Shown in pieces: positions 33,234 through 42,700 of a stretch of DNA of 54,931 nt; within the stretch, counting starts at the first letter, position 1; each line of letters begins with the position of its first letter. A model generated the notes under the pieces. The model saw only the letters and a program-made list of their open reading frames with translations. It had not been told where the DNA came from and did not search any database. The translations under genes were made by a program, and so were the position numbers. Location: positions 1-54,931 of the forward strand of contig CASFLY010000153.1 in NCBI GenBank assembly GCA_949295645.1, given 5' to 3'. The DNA is from an uncultured Bacteroidales bacterium. GTDB taxonomy: Bacteria; Bacteroidota; Bacteroidia; Bacteroidales; UBA932.

Positions 33234-33915
33234 ACTTCTGTTCTCCATAGCAGCCGCCCTGGTTTGCCTGTCGGCGGCGGCACAGACGACGGGCGGAAAG
33301 ACCGTCGCGCCTCTCTTTACGACCGCACCGGAGGATTCGCTGTCGGCGGATATTTCCGTCCCCGATTCCCTCGGCGTGCCGGAAGGCTATGAACTTGTGG
33401 ACACGGTGGTTCTTGTCCCGGTGCCCAGGATAGACACCACTCTGGCAGGCAAGAATATCTTCTACCTGATGCCGTCGAAGTCGAAAGGCGATGTCTCGGA
33501 TGTGCATATCTACCAGTCCGCATCGATAGTCTCGGCCATGAACAGAAGTTTCGAGTCCAACATTTCCCGTCCATATACGGGCTACCGCGTTCGTATCTTC
33601 TTTGACAACAGACAGTCGGCGCGTCAGGATTCCGAGCGGATGGTCGAGGATTTCGAGAAGATGTATCCCGGGATTCCGGCTTACAGGAGCTATGTAAATC
33701 CGTATTTCAAGATCACCGTCGGCGATTTCCGTACCAAGTCCGAGGCTATGGGTTTCCTTCAGCAGATTATCGGCGCTTTTCCGAAAGCATTTATAGTCAA
33801 GGAAAACATAGAGTTCCCCGTAATAGACAAGGATTCTTTGGTGCGGGCGGATACGGTGCAGATGCTCGTAAAGAAGGCCGGAGCTGAGGAGCCGGTCGGG
33901 GAAATCATCTTATAA
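33220..33915 (+). CDS. Exported SPOR domain protein
   Basis: The 231-residue product has a signal peptide (MKAFRLLFSIAAALVCLSAAAQ) and, in its second half, a SPOR-like domain: YTGYRVRIFFDNRQSARQDSERMVEDFEKMYPGI followed by NPYFKITVGDFRTKSEAMGFLQQI. SPOR domains bind denuded peptidoglycan glycan strands at the septum. The first half is low-complexity and rich in Ser, Asp and Val. It sits between an envelope lipoprotein and rpoN. Role in division is possible but not shown. Confidence 0.85.
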   Translation: MKAFRLLFSIAAALVCLSAAAQTTGGKTVAPLFTTAPEDSLSADISVPDSLGVPEGYELVDTVVLVPVPRIDTTLAGKNIFYLMPSKSKGDVSDVHIYQSASIVSAMNRSFESNISRPYTGYRVRIFFDNRQSARQDSERMVEDFEKMYPGIPAYRSYVNPYFKITVGDFRTKSEAMGFLQQIIGAFPKAFIVKENIEFPVIDKDSLVRADTVQMLVKKAGAEEPVGEIIL

Positions 33916-33927
33916 CACTGACGGACT

Positions 33928-35340
33928 ATGCTGAAACAAGGATTGGAACTGAAGCAGACGCAGAAGCTCTCGCCACTGCAGATTCAGACGATAAAGCTGA
34001 TAGAGCTCCCGACCCAGGAGCTGGAGCAGCGTATCCGCAAGGAGCTCGAAGAGAACCCCGTGCTTGAGGAAAACACGTCGAAGGACGACGAGGACGAGGA
34101 CAATGCTCCGAGAGAAGTGTCTCTGTCCGAGTACAAGGACGATGATCCGATCCCGAGCTATAAGCTGAAGGTCAACAATTACGGCAAGGACGAGCGCCCG
34201 CAATACAATACCTTTTCGGTAAAGGAGAGTTTTACGCAAAGCCTGATGGAGCAGCTGGGTTTCAGGAATCTGACCGAACACCAGCATGCCGTGGCTGCGT
34301 TCATCATCGGGAGCCTCGATGACGACGGCTACCTGAGACGCGACACGGACAGCCTTATCGATGATCTGGCTTTCCGAGCCGGAATAGAATCGGACGAGAA
34401 GGAAGTCGACGACATGCTTCACGTGATCCAGGAGTTCGACCCGCCGGGAGTAGGCGCACGTGATTTGCGGGAATGCCTCCTCCTTCAGATCAACGGGATG
34501 AAGCAGACTCCTGACGTGGTGAATGCGAAGAAGATTCTGACGAACTATTTTACCGAGTTTACCAGCAAGCACTACAACAAGATAATCGCCAGGATGGGGA
34601 TTTCCGAGGCGGATATGAAGGCTGCCATAGCCAGGATACTGAAACTGAATCCTGCACCGGGCGGACAGATAGACGATTCCTATAGCGAACAGGCCCAGCA
34701 GATAGTGCCCGATTTTGTCCTGACCTACGAGAACGGCGAACTGAAACTGACCATGCCGCGGTTCTCTATCCCCGAACTGAAAGTGAACCGGAAATATGCC
34801 GACATCCTTATGGACGCGGCCAATTCTTCCGAAAGGGACAAAAAGGAGGCGGCGGCTTTCGTAAAGAAGAAGCTGGATTCTGCAAAATGGTTCGTCGAGG
34901 CTATCAAGCAGCGCCACAACACTCTGCAGAGTACCATGCAGGCTATCATAGACTATCAGCACGACTATTTTGTCGACGGCGACGAATCCCATCTGAAACC
35001 GATGGTGCTCAAGGATATAGCCGAGCGTACCGGCTTCGACATCTCTACCATATCCCGGGTCGTGAACAGCAAATACATCGAGACCCATTTCGGCATATAT
35101 TCCCTTAAATATTTCTTCTCTGAAGGAATGGAAAATGCCGAAGGCGAAGAAGTTTCCACCCGTGAACTCAAAAAAGCCCTGCAGGAATGCGTGGATTCCG
35201 AAGACAAACGGAATCCTCTGACCGATGACCAGCTCGTGACCGAATTGGGCAGGAAAGGGTATAAGGTCGCACGACGTACTATTGCAAAATATCGCGATCA
35301 GCTTAATATACCCAAGGCCCGCATGCGCCGCGAACTATAG
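33928..35340 (+). CDS. rpoN: RNA polymerase sigma-54 factor
   Basis: The 470-residue factor directs RNA polymerase to -24/-12 promoters and needs AAA+ activators. The N-terminal activator-interacting region LKQTQKLSPLQIQTIKLIELPTQELEQRI is followed by an acidic linker, the core-binding domain, a helix-turn-helix (TGFDISTISRVVNSKYIET) and the RpoN box ARRTIAKYRDQL near the end. Length and order are normal. Its stop codon is one base from the first element of the palindromic pair at 35342-35760. Confidence 0.96.
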   Translation: MLKQGLELKQTQKLSPLQIQTIKLIELPTQELEQRIRKELEENPVLEENTSKDDEDEDNAPREVSLSEYKDDDPIPSYKLKVNNYGKDERPQYNTFSVKESFTQSLMEQLGFRNLTEHQHAVAAFIIGSLDDDGYLRRDTDSLIDDLAFRAGIESDEKEVDDMLHVIQEFDPPGVGARDLRECLLLQINGMKQTPDVVNAKKILTNYFTEFTSKHYNKIIARMGISEADMKAAIARILKLNPAPGGQIDDSYSEQAQQIVPDFVLTYENGELKLTMPRFSIPELKVNRKYADILMDAANSSERDKKEAAAFVKKKLDSAKWFVEAIKQRHNTLQSTMQAIIDYQHDYFVDGDESHLKPMVLKDIAERTGFDISTISRVVNSKYIETHFGIYSLKYFFSEGMENAEGEEVSTRELKKALQECVDSEDKRNPLTDDQLVTELGRKGYKVARRTIAKYRDQLNIPKARMRREL

Positions 35341-35341
35341 T

Positions 35342-35464
35342 CCGGTGCGTGATAACGGGCGGTCTGCTTCGTTATTTTCGGGACGGGGCTCAGTCATTTA
35401 CTACGGTAAACTCCTGTCGCCCTGTCCCTCAATGCCTCGCATCTCACCCGTCCTGACGCACCGG
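35342..35464 (+). repeat. Palindromic element 1 in the rpoN-upp gap
   Basis: The ends are CCGGTGCGTGATAACGGG and its imperfect complement ending GACGCACCGG at 35464. Inside is GTCATTTACTACGGTAAACT, which matches the complement of the corresponding part of element 2, so the two elements are inverted relatives. It begins one base after the rpoN stop. Its 123 bases contain no credible gene. Confidence 0.75.
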
Positions 35465-35510
35465 TCGGGTCTGCAGAAGATAAAGGGGATCTGCGGCGGG
35501 ATTCGGATAA

Positions 35511-35552
35511 TGTCATTTCGACTGGAGGACGAAGTCCGGAATGGAGAAATCT
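35511..35552 (+). repeat. Dispersed intergenic repeat, GTCATTTCGA half
   Basis: TGTCATTTCGACTGGAG, a variable centre, and GGAATGGAGAAATCT match the copies at 5448-5486 and 39335-39376. It lies between palindromic elements 1 and 2; a partial third end (CCGGTGCGAGATAA) follows at 35589-35602. Confidence 0.65.
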
Positions 35553-35635
35553 GTATTGGAACAAACTTCCGGCGTCTCATTTTTTTTGCCGGTGCGAGAT
35601 AAAGAATTTGCTTCGTTATTTATGTACAGACCCGA

Positions 35636-35760
35636 CCGGTGCGAGATAAGGGGTACAATGCAAGGCCGCCAAGGGTGAGGACGCCGGGAGTTTACTGTAG
35701 TAAATGACCAAGTCCGAATCCCGCCGGCAACGCCGCAGTGTGCCCCTTATCTCGCACCGG
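35636..35760 (+). repeat. Palindromic element 2 with perfect 18-bp inverted ends
   Basis: CCGGTGCGAGATAAGGGG at 35636-35653 is exactly complementary to CCCCTTATCTCGCACCGG at 35743-35760. The 125-base element ends one base from the upp stop codon (35762-35764). The 18-bp inverted ends and small size are those of a miniature non-autonomous element; no transposase gene with such ends is in the window. Confidence 0.85.
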
Positions 35761-35761
35761 A

Positions 35762-36412
35762 TCAGATTTTGTCGCCATATGCAAGATCCCCCGCATCCCC
35801 CAACCCCGGCACTATGTAAGAATGCGTGGTGAGTTCCTCATCGATGGCCGCAGCCCAGAGCGTGATGTCCTCAGGCAGGTGCTTCTGCAGGTATTCCACG
35901 GCGTAAATGCTTGAAATAGGGCAGACAAGATGGGTCGCGGCTGGCTCTCCGTCTTCGAGAAGGCGGTTGTATGCGATTTCAAGCGAGGCTCCGGTGGCCA
36001 GCATGGTGTCGGCGAGAATGAGGGTCTTGCCGTTGAGGTCCGGGGCGCTGGCATATTCGATGTTTATGTGGAAATCGTCTCCTTTGTCGTACTTGCGGTA
36101 TGCGGCCACGAACGCATTCTGAGCATCATCGAAAACGTTCAGAATGCCTTGATGCAGAGGCAGTCCGGCTCTCAGTATCGTAGCGGCCACTATTTCATTG
36201 TCCGGAGTATATATGCTTGCGATGCCGAGCGGAGTGTATACCTTTTTCTCCGAGTAGTTCAGGGTCTTGCTGATTTCGTATGCAAAGATTTCCCCGATAC
36301 GCTCCAGATTTGTCCTGAAACGCATACGGTCTTTCTGAATGTTGATGTCCCGCAGTTGGGCCACGAATTTGTTTAGAACGGTGTTGTTCTCTCCCAGGTT
36401 GATGATTTGCAT
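35762..36412 (-). CDS. upp: Uracil phosphoribosyltransferase
   Basis: The 216-residue enzyme salvages uracil to UMP with PRPP. The PRPP loop reads ILADTMLATGASLEIAYNRL, preceded by TILRAGLPLHQGILNVFDDA and followed by CPISSIYAVEYLQKHLP and the C-terminal YIVPGLGDAGDLAYG that binds uracil. The N-terminus LGENNTVLNKFVAQLRD is typical. It has a strong promoter of its own and converges on rpoN. Confidence 0.96.
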   Translation of the reverse strand: MQIINLGENNTVLNKFVAQLRDINIQKDRMRFRTNLERIGEIFAYEISKTLNYSEKKVYTPLGIASIYTPDNEIVAATILRAGLPLHQGILNVFDDAQNAFVAAYRKYDKGDDFHINIEYASAPDLNGKTLILADTMLATGASLEIAYNRLLEDGEPAATHLVCPISSIYAVEYLQKHLPEDITLWAAAIDEELTTHSYIVPGLGDAGDLAYGDKI

Positions 36413-36428
36413 AATACCGGTATTTCCA

Positions 36429-36459
36429 CAAATATACCTTAAATTTTCTCTCTTTCAAA
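36429..36459 (-). promoter_or_regulatory. upp promoter
   Basis: On the minus strand TTTG (36456-36459) and TATATTTG (36429-36436) are separated by exactly 19 bases, matching both consensus elements; the upp ATG is 16 bases further on, so the leader is about ten bases. Confidence 0.78.
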
Positions 36460-36510
36460 ATCTGCTGCGGTATCCCTGGCCTGTCGCCGCAGAACCGGCT
36501 TCCGGACGTG

Positions 36511-37197
36511 TCAGGCTATGCGCACTTCCTCGTTAGCGAAACTGTAATACCTGTCGTCGGCAATGATGACGTGGTCTACGAGTGATATTTCGAAGGTTTC
36601 TGCCGCTTTTTTCAGATTTGCGGTCTGTCTTATGTCGGCGGAGCCCGGTACAGGACTGCCCGAAGGGTGATTGTGGACGAGGATGATGCCGTGGGCTTTC
36701 TTTTCGAGGGCTTTCCTGATTATGATTTTTATATCGAGCACGGTAGCGGACATTCCTCCCGAACTGAGCTGTTCCTTGCCTATTATGAAATTGGCCCTGT
36801 TGAGGAATATTAGCCAGCATTCCTCGTGGGAGAGGCCTTTCATTACGGGCAGCATGATTTCGTATATCTGCTTGGGGTCCGTGATGGACACTTTTTTGCC
36901 GGAACTCTTCTCGTAGACGAACCGTTTGCCGAGTTCCATGGCGGCAGTCACGGTAGCTGCCTTGTAGGCGCCGATTCCCGGTGTCTCCATCATCCTCTCC
37001 AATGAAAAGTCCGACAGCTCCGACAGCCTGTTGCCGGCTGCGGCCAGGATGTCTTCTGCCATCTCCATGGCATTTTTCCCTCCTGTCCCGGTTCTGAGCA
37101 GGATTGCCAGCAATTCCGCATTGCTCAATGATTTCGCCCCTTTTTCCAGCATTTTCTCCCGCGGCCTTTTCTCAGGCTCGATTTCCTTCATTTTCAT
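36511..37197 (-). CDS. radC: RadC family JAB/MPN domain protein
   Basis: The 228-residue protein has an N-terminal helix-hairpin-helix-like part (LSNAELLAILLRTGTGGKNAMEMAEDIL and FSLERMMETPGIGAYKAATV) and the RadC JAMM metalloprotease-like core with HNHPSGSPVPGSADIRQT. Despite the name, a role in DNA repair is not established. It stands alone, and leader repeat C lies directly upstream. Start at the ATG at 37197 (MKMKEIEPEKR); an ATG two codons later is equally possible. Confidence 0.93.
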   Translation of the reverse strand: MKMKEIEPEKRPREKMLEKGAKSLSNAELLAILLRTGTGGKNAMEMAEDILAAAGNRLSELSDFSLERMMETPGIGAYKAATVTAAMELGKRFVYEKSSGKKVSITDPKQIYEIMLPVMKGLSHEECWLIFLNRANFIIGKEQLSSGGMSATVLDIKIIIRKALEKKAHGIILVHNHPSGSPVPGSADIRQTANLKKAAETFEISLVDHVIIADDRYYSFANEEVRIA

Positions 37198-37213
37198 AGA
37201 TTGTTGTCTTATT

Positions 37214-37330
37214 GTAACGTCTTTTCGACGATTTTATGTTGTTAAGGACCGGGAAATTCGTCGAACCGTCGTTACGGATTTCTTCGGAATCCAATTTTCT
37301 TAAACCCCAGTCGCTGTAGCGACAGCCCCG
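37214..37330 (-). repeat. Structured leader repeat, copy C (upstream of radC)
   Basis: Read on the minus strand it goes from GGGGCTGTCGCTACAGCGAC through GGGTTTAAGAAAATTGGATT to a final segment pairing TTCGACGA with TCGTCGAA, ending CGTTAC at 37214, 17 bases before the radC ATG. It matches copy B over its length with scattered changes. The 5' hairpins present in copies A and B are absent, replaced by the pycB terminator region. Confidence 0.75.
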
Positions 37331-37353
37331 AAAGCTAAGCAAAAAGGACAAAT

Positions 37354-37390
37354 AAAAATTCCGGAAAGAGAAAAACTTTCCGGAATTTTC
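37354..37390 (-). terminator. Intrinsic terminator after the PycB/OadA-like gene
   Basis: AAAATTCCGGAAAG and CTTTCCGGAATTTT form a perfect stem around a seven-base loop (37355-37389), with a T-rich tail on the minus strand. It lies 27 bases after the stop codon at 37417. Confidence 0.8.
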
Positions 37391-37416
37391 TTTTTCGATA
37401 TGTTTTTTTCTTTTTT

Positions 37417-39198
37417 TTACTCGACAAATGCCAGGATTTCGCCTTTTGCCACGAAATCACCCTGCTTGCAGCAGACCGCCACTATCTTTCCGTCGCATAC
37501 AGGCACTACCTCCTCCATTCCATAGAATGTCTGGATATAGCTCATTGCCTTGCCTTCCTTTACTTCCGTGCCGACAACAGGTGCGGTAGAAGCGTCGTCC
37601 ACGTCGATCTGCCACAGCAGCTGGCCCTTGACCGGAGCCTGTACCGCCTTTGCATTCGGGAATTTTTCCGCGATTTTCCCGACGTCGTACTTAGGCACTT
37701 CCACCACCGGTCTTGTGATGATGATCGGGGCTCCGGCCTTTTCCTTCATGGCTTCGAGGTCTTTTCTGAACCGTTCTTTGGCTATGCCGCTCTTGTAGTC
37801 CCTGTACTGTCTTTCGTGCATTGCGAATTCGAAGAGCTCCTCGTCGTCCTCGCCATAGTCCCAGCCCTCTTCATCCATCATCTTGCGGAACTTGTCGAGC
37901 TCGTCAGGGAACGCATCCTGAGGGTTTCCGGTGTAGAATTCCAGACCCTTGTCCTTGGCCAGCTGCACGATTTCAGGAGCCAGTTCCCCTGGGAGCTTGC
38001 CCATCTTGCCGAGGATCATATTCCAGGTGTCCTTGTCGATGGTAGTCCACCTCGGCTGGCCTTTCAGGATGTTCATCAGATTCATCAGGGCAGTGTTCTT
38101 GACGTACTGGCTGAACGGTGTCACGAGAGGCGGATACCCGAGACGCGGCCATACATACTCCACTTCCTGGAACAGCATCACCATCAGGTTGTCGAGAGTC
38201 AGTTCCTCCTTGCCCTGGTTTCTGAGCGACGCGTTTATCGCTCCGTGGAAGCCTTTCAGGTCGGCCATCATAGAGCCCATCATCCCTCCTGGCAGGCCGC
38301 AGCCGACCAAAAGCGAACTCATGTGGGAGTTGTTCGGATCGATCCAGTACCCGAGGAATTCATCTATGAACTTCTGCGTCAGACGGCGCACTTCCATATA
38401 GGCATCCATATTCAGATCCTTGACTATGAAGCCGTCAGCCTTCATCATTTCCCGGATGGTGATGACATCCGGATGAACCTTTCCCCAGGACAGCGGTTCT
38501 ACTGCCACATCCAGATAGTCGGCTCCGGCGCGTGCCACTTCAAGCATGGAAGCCGGCGAGAACCCTGGTCCGCAATGACCGTGGTACTGGACCTTGATGT
38601 GCGGGTATTTCGTCTTGATCGACCTGGTCAGCTGCCCGAGCATGGTCGGACGGCCGATGCCGGCCATATCCTTGAGACAGATTTCGTCGCAGCCGTATCC
38701 TACCACCTTGTCCACTATGTCCATATAATATTCTACCGTATGGATAGGGGAGTTCGTGATCGACAGGGCCACCTGCGAAATCATTCCGCCTTTCTTGGCA
38801 TATTCTACCGAAAGCCTGAGGTTCCTGTGGTCGTTCAGCCCGCAGAAAGACCTGGAGATATTCGTGCCCTGCTTGCATTTCACCTTATACATAAGCTCCC
38901 TTACGTCAGCAGGTACAGGATTCATCCTCAAGGCATTGAGCCCTCTTTCGAGCATGTGCGTCCGGATGCCGGCCTTGTTGAACGGAGCCGTCCATTCGCG
39001 TACCGCCCTGTTGGGATTTTCACCGAAAAGCAGATTTACCTGTTCGAATGCGCCGCCATTGGTCTCTACCCTGTCGAAGCATCCCATACCGATGATGGCA
39101 GGAGCCACTTCCTTGAGCTGGCTTACCGTCGGGACATATTTCCCGGACGACTGCCACATATCCCTGTAAACTAAAGAAAACTTGATTTCTCTTTTCAT
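37417..39198 (-). CDS. Pyruvate carboxylase subunit B / oxaloacetate decarboxylase alpha-like carboxyltransferase
   Basis: The 593-residue cytoplasmic protein has the HMGL-like carboxyltransferase barrel: FSLVYRDMWQSSGK with the metal Asp at 13, ICLKDMAGIGRP with the conserved Lys, and VQYHGHCGPGFSPA with the two metal His. A PYC/OADA domain follows and a biotinyl/lipoyl-like domain ends the protein. Where biotin carriers have EAMKM the sequence is IQTFYGMEEV, so no lysine is available for biotin; a separate carrier protein is implied. Which reaction it performs (carboxylation or decarboxylation) is not settled, as no partner subunits are adjacent. Confidence 0.87.
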   Translation of the reverse strand: MKREIKFSLVYRDMWQSSGKYVPTVSQLKEVAPAIIGMGCFDRVETNGGAFEQVNLLFGENPNRAVREWTAPFNKAGIRTHMLERGLNALRMNPVPADVRELMYKVKCKQGTNISRSFCGLNDHRNLRLSVEYAKKGGMISQVALSITNSPIHTVEYYMDIVDKVVGYGCDEICLKDMAGIGRPTMLGQLTRSIKTKYPHIKVQYHGHCGPGFSPASMLEVARAGADYLDVAVEPLSWGKVHPDVITIREMMKADGFIVKDLNMDAYMEVRRLTQKFIDEFLGYWIDPNNSHMSSLLVGCGLPGGMMGSMMADLKGFHGAINASLRNQGKEELTLDNLMVMLFQEVEYVWPRLGYPPLVTPFSQYVKNTALMNLMNILKGQPRWTTIDKDTWNMILGKMGKLPGELAPEIVQLAKDKGLEFYTGNPQDAFPDELDKFRKMMDEEGWDYGEDDEELFEFAMHERQYRDYKSGIAKERFRKDLEAMKEKAGAPIIITRPVVEVPKYDVGKIAEKFPNAKAVQAPVKGQLLWQIDVDDASTAPVVGTEVKEGKAMSYIQTFYGMEEVVPVCDGKIVAVCCKQGDFVAKGEILAFVE

Positions 39199-39286
39199 AT
39201 CAAAATGTTTTGTTCATTTCTGCCGCCGGCCGTTTTGCCGGCCATACATACTTGATATGGCCGGTCCATCCGGCCGTTGAATCCTG

Positions 39287-39294
39287 CAAAGATA
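39287..39294 (-). promoter_or_regulatory. -7 box of the carboxyltransferase gene
   Basis: TATCTTTG on the minus strand, 88 bases before the ATG. The nearest TTTG upstream is 23 bases away, slightly beyond the usual spacing. The leader contains two GC-rich hairpins. Confidence 0.5.
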
Positions 39295-39334
39295 CGTAAA
39301 AATTTTATGACTATCCGCAAAAATACCCCTATAC

Positions 39335-39418
39335 TGTCATTTCGACCGGAGGGCATAGCCCGGAGTGGAGAAATCTGTATTTGAGATAACAGATCCCTCG
39401 ACTACGCTCGGGATGACA
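39335..39418 (+). repeat. Dispersed repeat, full two-part copy (84 bp)
   Basis: The left part is TGTCATTTCGACCGGAG with GGAGTGGAGAAATCT; the right part is AGATCCCTCGACTACGCTCG followed by GGATGACA. The outer ends TGTCAT and ATGACA are inverted. Halves of this unit occur at 5448, 15251, 24386 and 35511. Confidence 0.7.
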
Positions 39419-39718
39419 TTAAGGATGACATCAAGGGATACTTTTGCAGATAGACGCAGATAGACAATTTATATTTAGATACGGAATATGGATAGATGCT
39501 GATAAAGGTCAAAAAAACAAGGTGTTTGCGCAAAAAATTCAGAAAGTTGTGCACAAATGTCGCATATTTTCAGAAATTTCTTTTGCATTTCTGAGGTTTT
39601 GCCGGATTTTAATGAATACCTTTATCGAATATCCGCGTCTTACGGACGGAAACAACACTGAAAAGAAACCGGAACTTATAACATAATTATATTATAACCA
39701 ACAGCTAATCAAAGTTTT

Positions 39719-42700
39719 ATGAAAAAGACGCTTGTATTTGTCCTGCTGTTGTTCTGTGTCGCCGCAGCTGCTTCGGCCCAGAATACCGTGACAGGTACGG
39801 TGACAGACCGGAACGGGGAGCCGCTTGTAGGCGTAGCCGTGACCCTGGTCGGAAGCCGGACGCCGGTAGGAACAACGACAGATCTGGACGGGCACTACAC
39901 CTTGAGTGTCCCTGAAAATGCCGTGCTGGAGTATTCTTCGCTCGGTTACCATTCCGTCTCGGTAAATACGACGGGGGGGGGGTGGAGTCTATAATGTAAC
40001 CCTTGAAGAAGACAACGAGCTGCTCGAAGAAGTAGTCGTAGTCGGATTCGCCACTCAAAAGAAAGTCAATCTGACGGGAGCCGTCAGCACTCTCGACAAC
40101 GAAGCTCTCGAATCGGTTCCGGTCCACAATCCCGTATTGGCCCTCCAGGGCCAGATCCCGGGCCTTACCATTACCCAGAACAGCGGCCAGCTCTACAATA
40201 ACGGCCCTTCCGTGCAGCTCAGGGGTCTTGCTACCATCGGCGAAGGCTCTTCCGGCTCGGTTCTCGTCCTGATAGACGGGATGGAAGGGGATCTGACCAA
40301 TATCAATGCCCAGGACATCGAGAGCATTTCCGTCCTGAAAGACGCGGCAGCATCGTCCATCTACGGATCCCGGGCTCCGTTCGGAGTCATCCTCGTCACC
40401 ACGAAATCCGGCAAAAAGGGCAAGGCCCAGGTCAACTACAACAACAATTTCCGGTTCAAGTCCCCTATCAACATGCCTGAAATGGCGGACTCGTATTCTT
40501 GGGCCCTCTATTTCAACGAGGCTTCCCACAATTCGGGAGATGGCGACATTGTCACCCCCGAGCGTCTCCAGAGGATAAGGGACTATATGGACGGAAAAAT
40601 TTCCTACACTACGGTTCCCGGCAGCAACGGGATGTGGATGTCGGCCTATGATTCAAACGGTTCCAATGACAATGTCGACTATTACGACGTTTTCTACAAC
40701 GACCTGACCACCGCACAGGAGCACAACCTGAGCATAAACGGGGGAACGGATACCGTTAACTACTATGTCTCTGCCAACTACATGGACGAGAAAGGTGTCC
40801 TGAACTGGGATCTGGACGGCCTGCAGAGGCTCAATATTTTCGGAAAGGTCAATGCGACTCCGTTCAAGTTCCTGAAAATAGGCTACAGCGCCCGTTATAT
40901 GAGGGAATGGTATCACCAGCCTACCTATATGACGGATAATATTTTCCAGAACATAGGCCGCTGGACCTGGCCCGTGTATCCTCTCTATGATCCTAACGGG
41001 AATCTGTTCAATGACCAGGTCCTCCAGATGGTGGAAGGAGGCCAGAGTACGGTGAACAACACCACATTCGTCCAGCAGTTCAATCTGGAGCTCACGCCTC
41101 TGCCTGGCTGGAGAATCGTGGGAGACATAAATTTCCGGCACAGGAACTACTTCAACAAGACCGTACAGCTCCCTGTCCATCAGGTGAGAGTGGACGGAGT
41201 CACCAAGGGGCAGGAATGGCCGACCGCCTCCCCGCGTTCGTATGTGGCCGAAGATGCCGGCAAGAACGAATTCCTGACGGTGAATGCCTACTCCGACTAC
41301 GAAAGGACATTTGCCGACGCCCATTATCTGAAGGTCATGGCGGGTTTCCAGATGGAAATGTACAACGACAATGACGTCTGGGCGAAAAAGGCAGGCATCA
41401 TCGTCCCGGACCTCCCGACCATCAACACTTCTTCCGGACTGGAAAACGGTGTCGCCATAACTCCCGAAGTGTCGGGCGGCGGCGGTTCCTGGAGAACGGT
41501 GGGTTTCTTCGGACGTATAAACTATAACTTCAAGGAAAGGTACCTTGCGGAGGTGAATCTCAGGTACGACGGCTCGTCCCGGTTCCGGATGGCCGACAGG
41601 TGGGGATTCTTCCCGTCATTCTCATTGGGATGGAACATAGCCAACGAACCTTTCTTCAAACCGGCAAAACAGTGGGTGGACATGCTCAAGGTCAGGGCTT
41701 CGTACGGTTCGCTCGGGAATCAGAATACTACTTCGTGGTATCCGACCTACCAGACCATGGGCTTTTCCAATGCGTCGGGAGACTGGCTTATCGACGGACA
41801 GAAACCGAACACAGCCTGGGCTCCGTCTCTCATAAGCATGCTGCTGACCTGGGAAAAGGTCCGTTCGTGGAATGCCGGTTTCGATTTTTCCGCATTCAAC
41901 GGCAGGCTGGCAGGCTCTTTCGAATATTTCGTAAGACAGACCATAGATATGGTAGGACCTGCGGACGAGCTTCCCGCCATTCTGGGGACATCCGTACCGT
42001 CTACGAACAATACCGACCTCCAGACGCAGGGTTGGGAACTCGAACTTTCCTGGAGGGATGTGGCCTTCGGTCAGTTGGACTACGGTATCCGTTTCGTCCT
42101 CTCGGATGCACAGGCCACCATCCTGAAGTATTCCAATCCTTCACGGACTTTAGACAAGAACTACGCAGGAAAGAAGGTCGGGGAAATATGGGGCTATGAG
42201 ACCGTCGGAATAGCCAAGTCGGACATCGAGATGCGTAACTATCTCGCAACCCTGCCGTATGGAGGGCAGAGTGCCATAGGAAGCGACTGGGGTGCAGGCG
42301 ATATCATGTACAGGGATGTGAACGGCGACGGGGCAGTGGACAGCGGGTCGAATACGATAGACGACCATGGAGACCTGAAGGTGATAGGAAACACTACGCC
42401 GAGATATAATTTCGGTATCGACCTGACCGCCGGATGGAAAGGCATAGACCTGAGGATATTCCTTCAGGGTGTCGGAAAACGGGACTATTATCAGGGCAGT
42501 ATGTATTTCTATGGTTCGACAGGAGGCAAGGACGAATACCAGTCGATGGTGCTGACCGGGCATCTTGACTATTTCAGGGCCGATGCGGACAACCCTCTCG
42601 GACAAAACCTCGACGCTTACTACCCGAAGCCGTATTTCAACACGGACAAGAACACCCGGTGCCAGACCAGATACCTCCAGAATGCAGCCTATTGCAGGCT

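Larger units (their letters stand above)
39199..39718. other. 520-base intergenic region upstream of susC
   Basis: The left end is the leader of the carboxyltransferase gene, with two GGCCGG/CCGGCC hairpins and its -7 box. The dispersed repeat follows at 39335-39418. From 39419 on the sequence turns AT-rich; TACTTTTG at 39439-39446 matches TAnnTTTG but would give a leader of 270 bases and has no -33 partner, so the susC promoter is unresolved. No gene is credible here. Confidence 0.6.

Noticed and set aside
35401-35602. Short plus-strand open frame in the rpoN-upp gap
   Set aside because: It is made of three different repeats, with no conserved protein features.
39719-39994. A separate 91-residue secreted protein upstream of a shorter TonB receptor
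   Set aside because: Its sequence is the SusC signal and N-terminal domain, cut off at the G10 tract; the remainder continues in the next frame without a gap.
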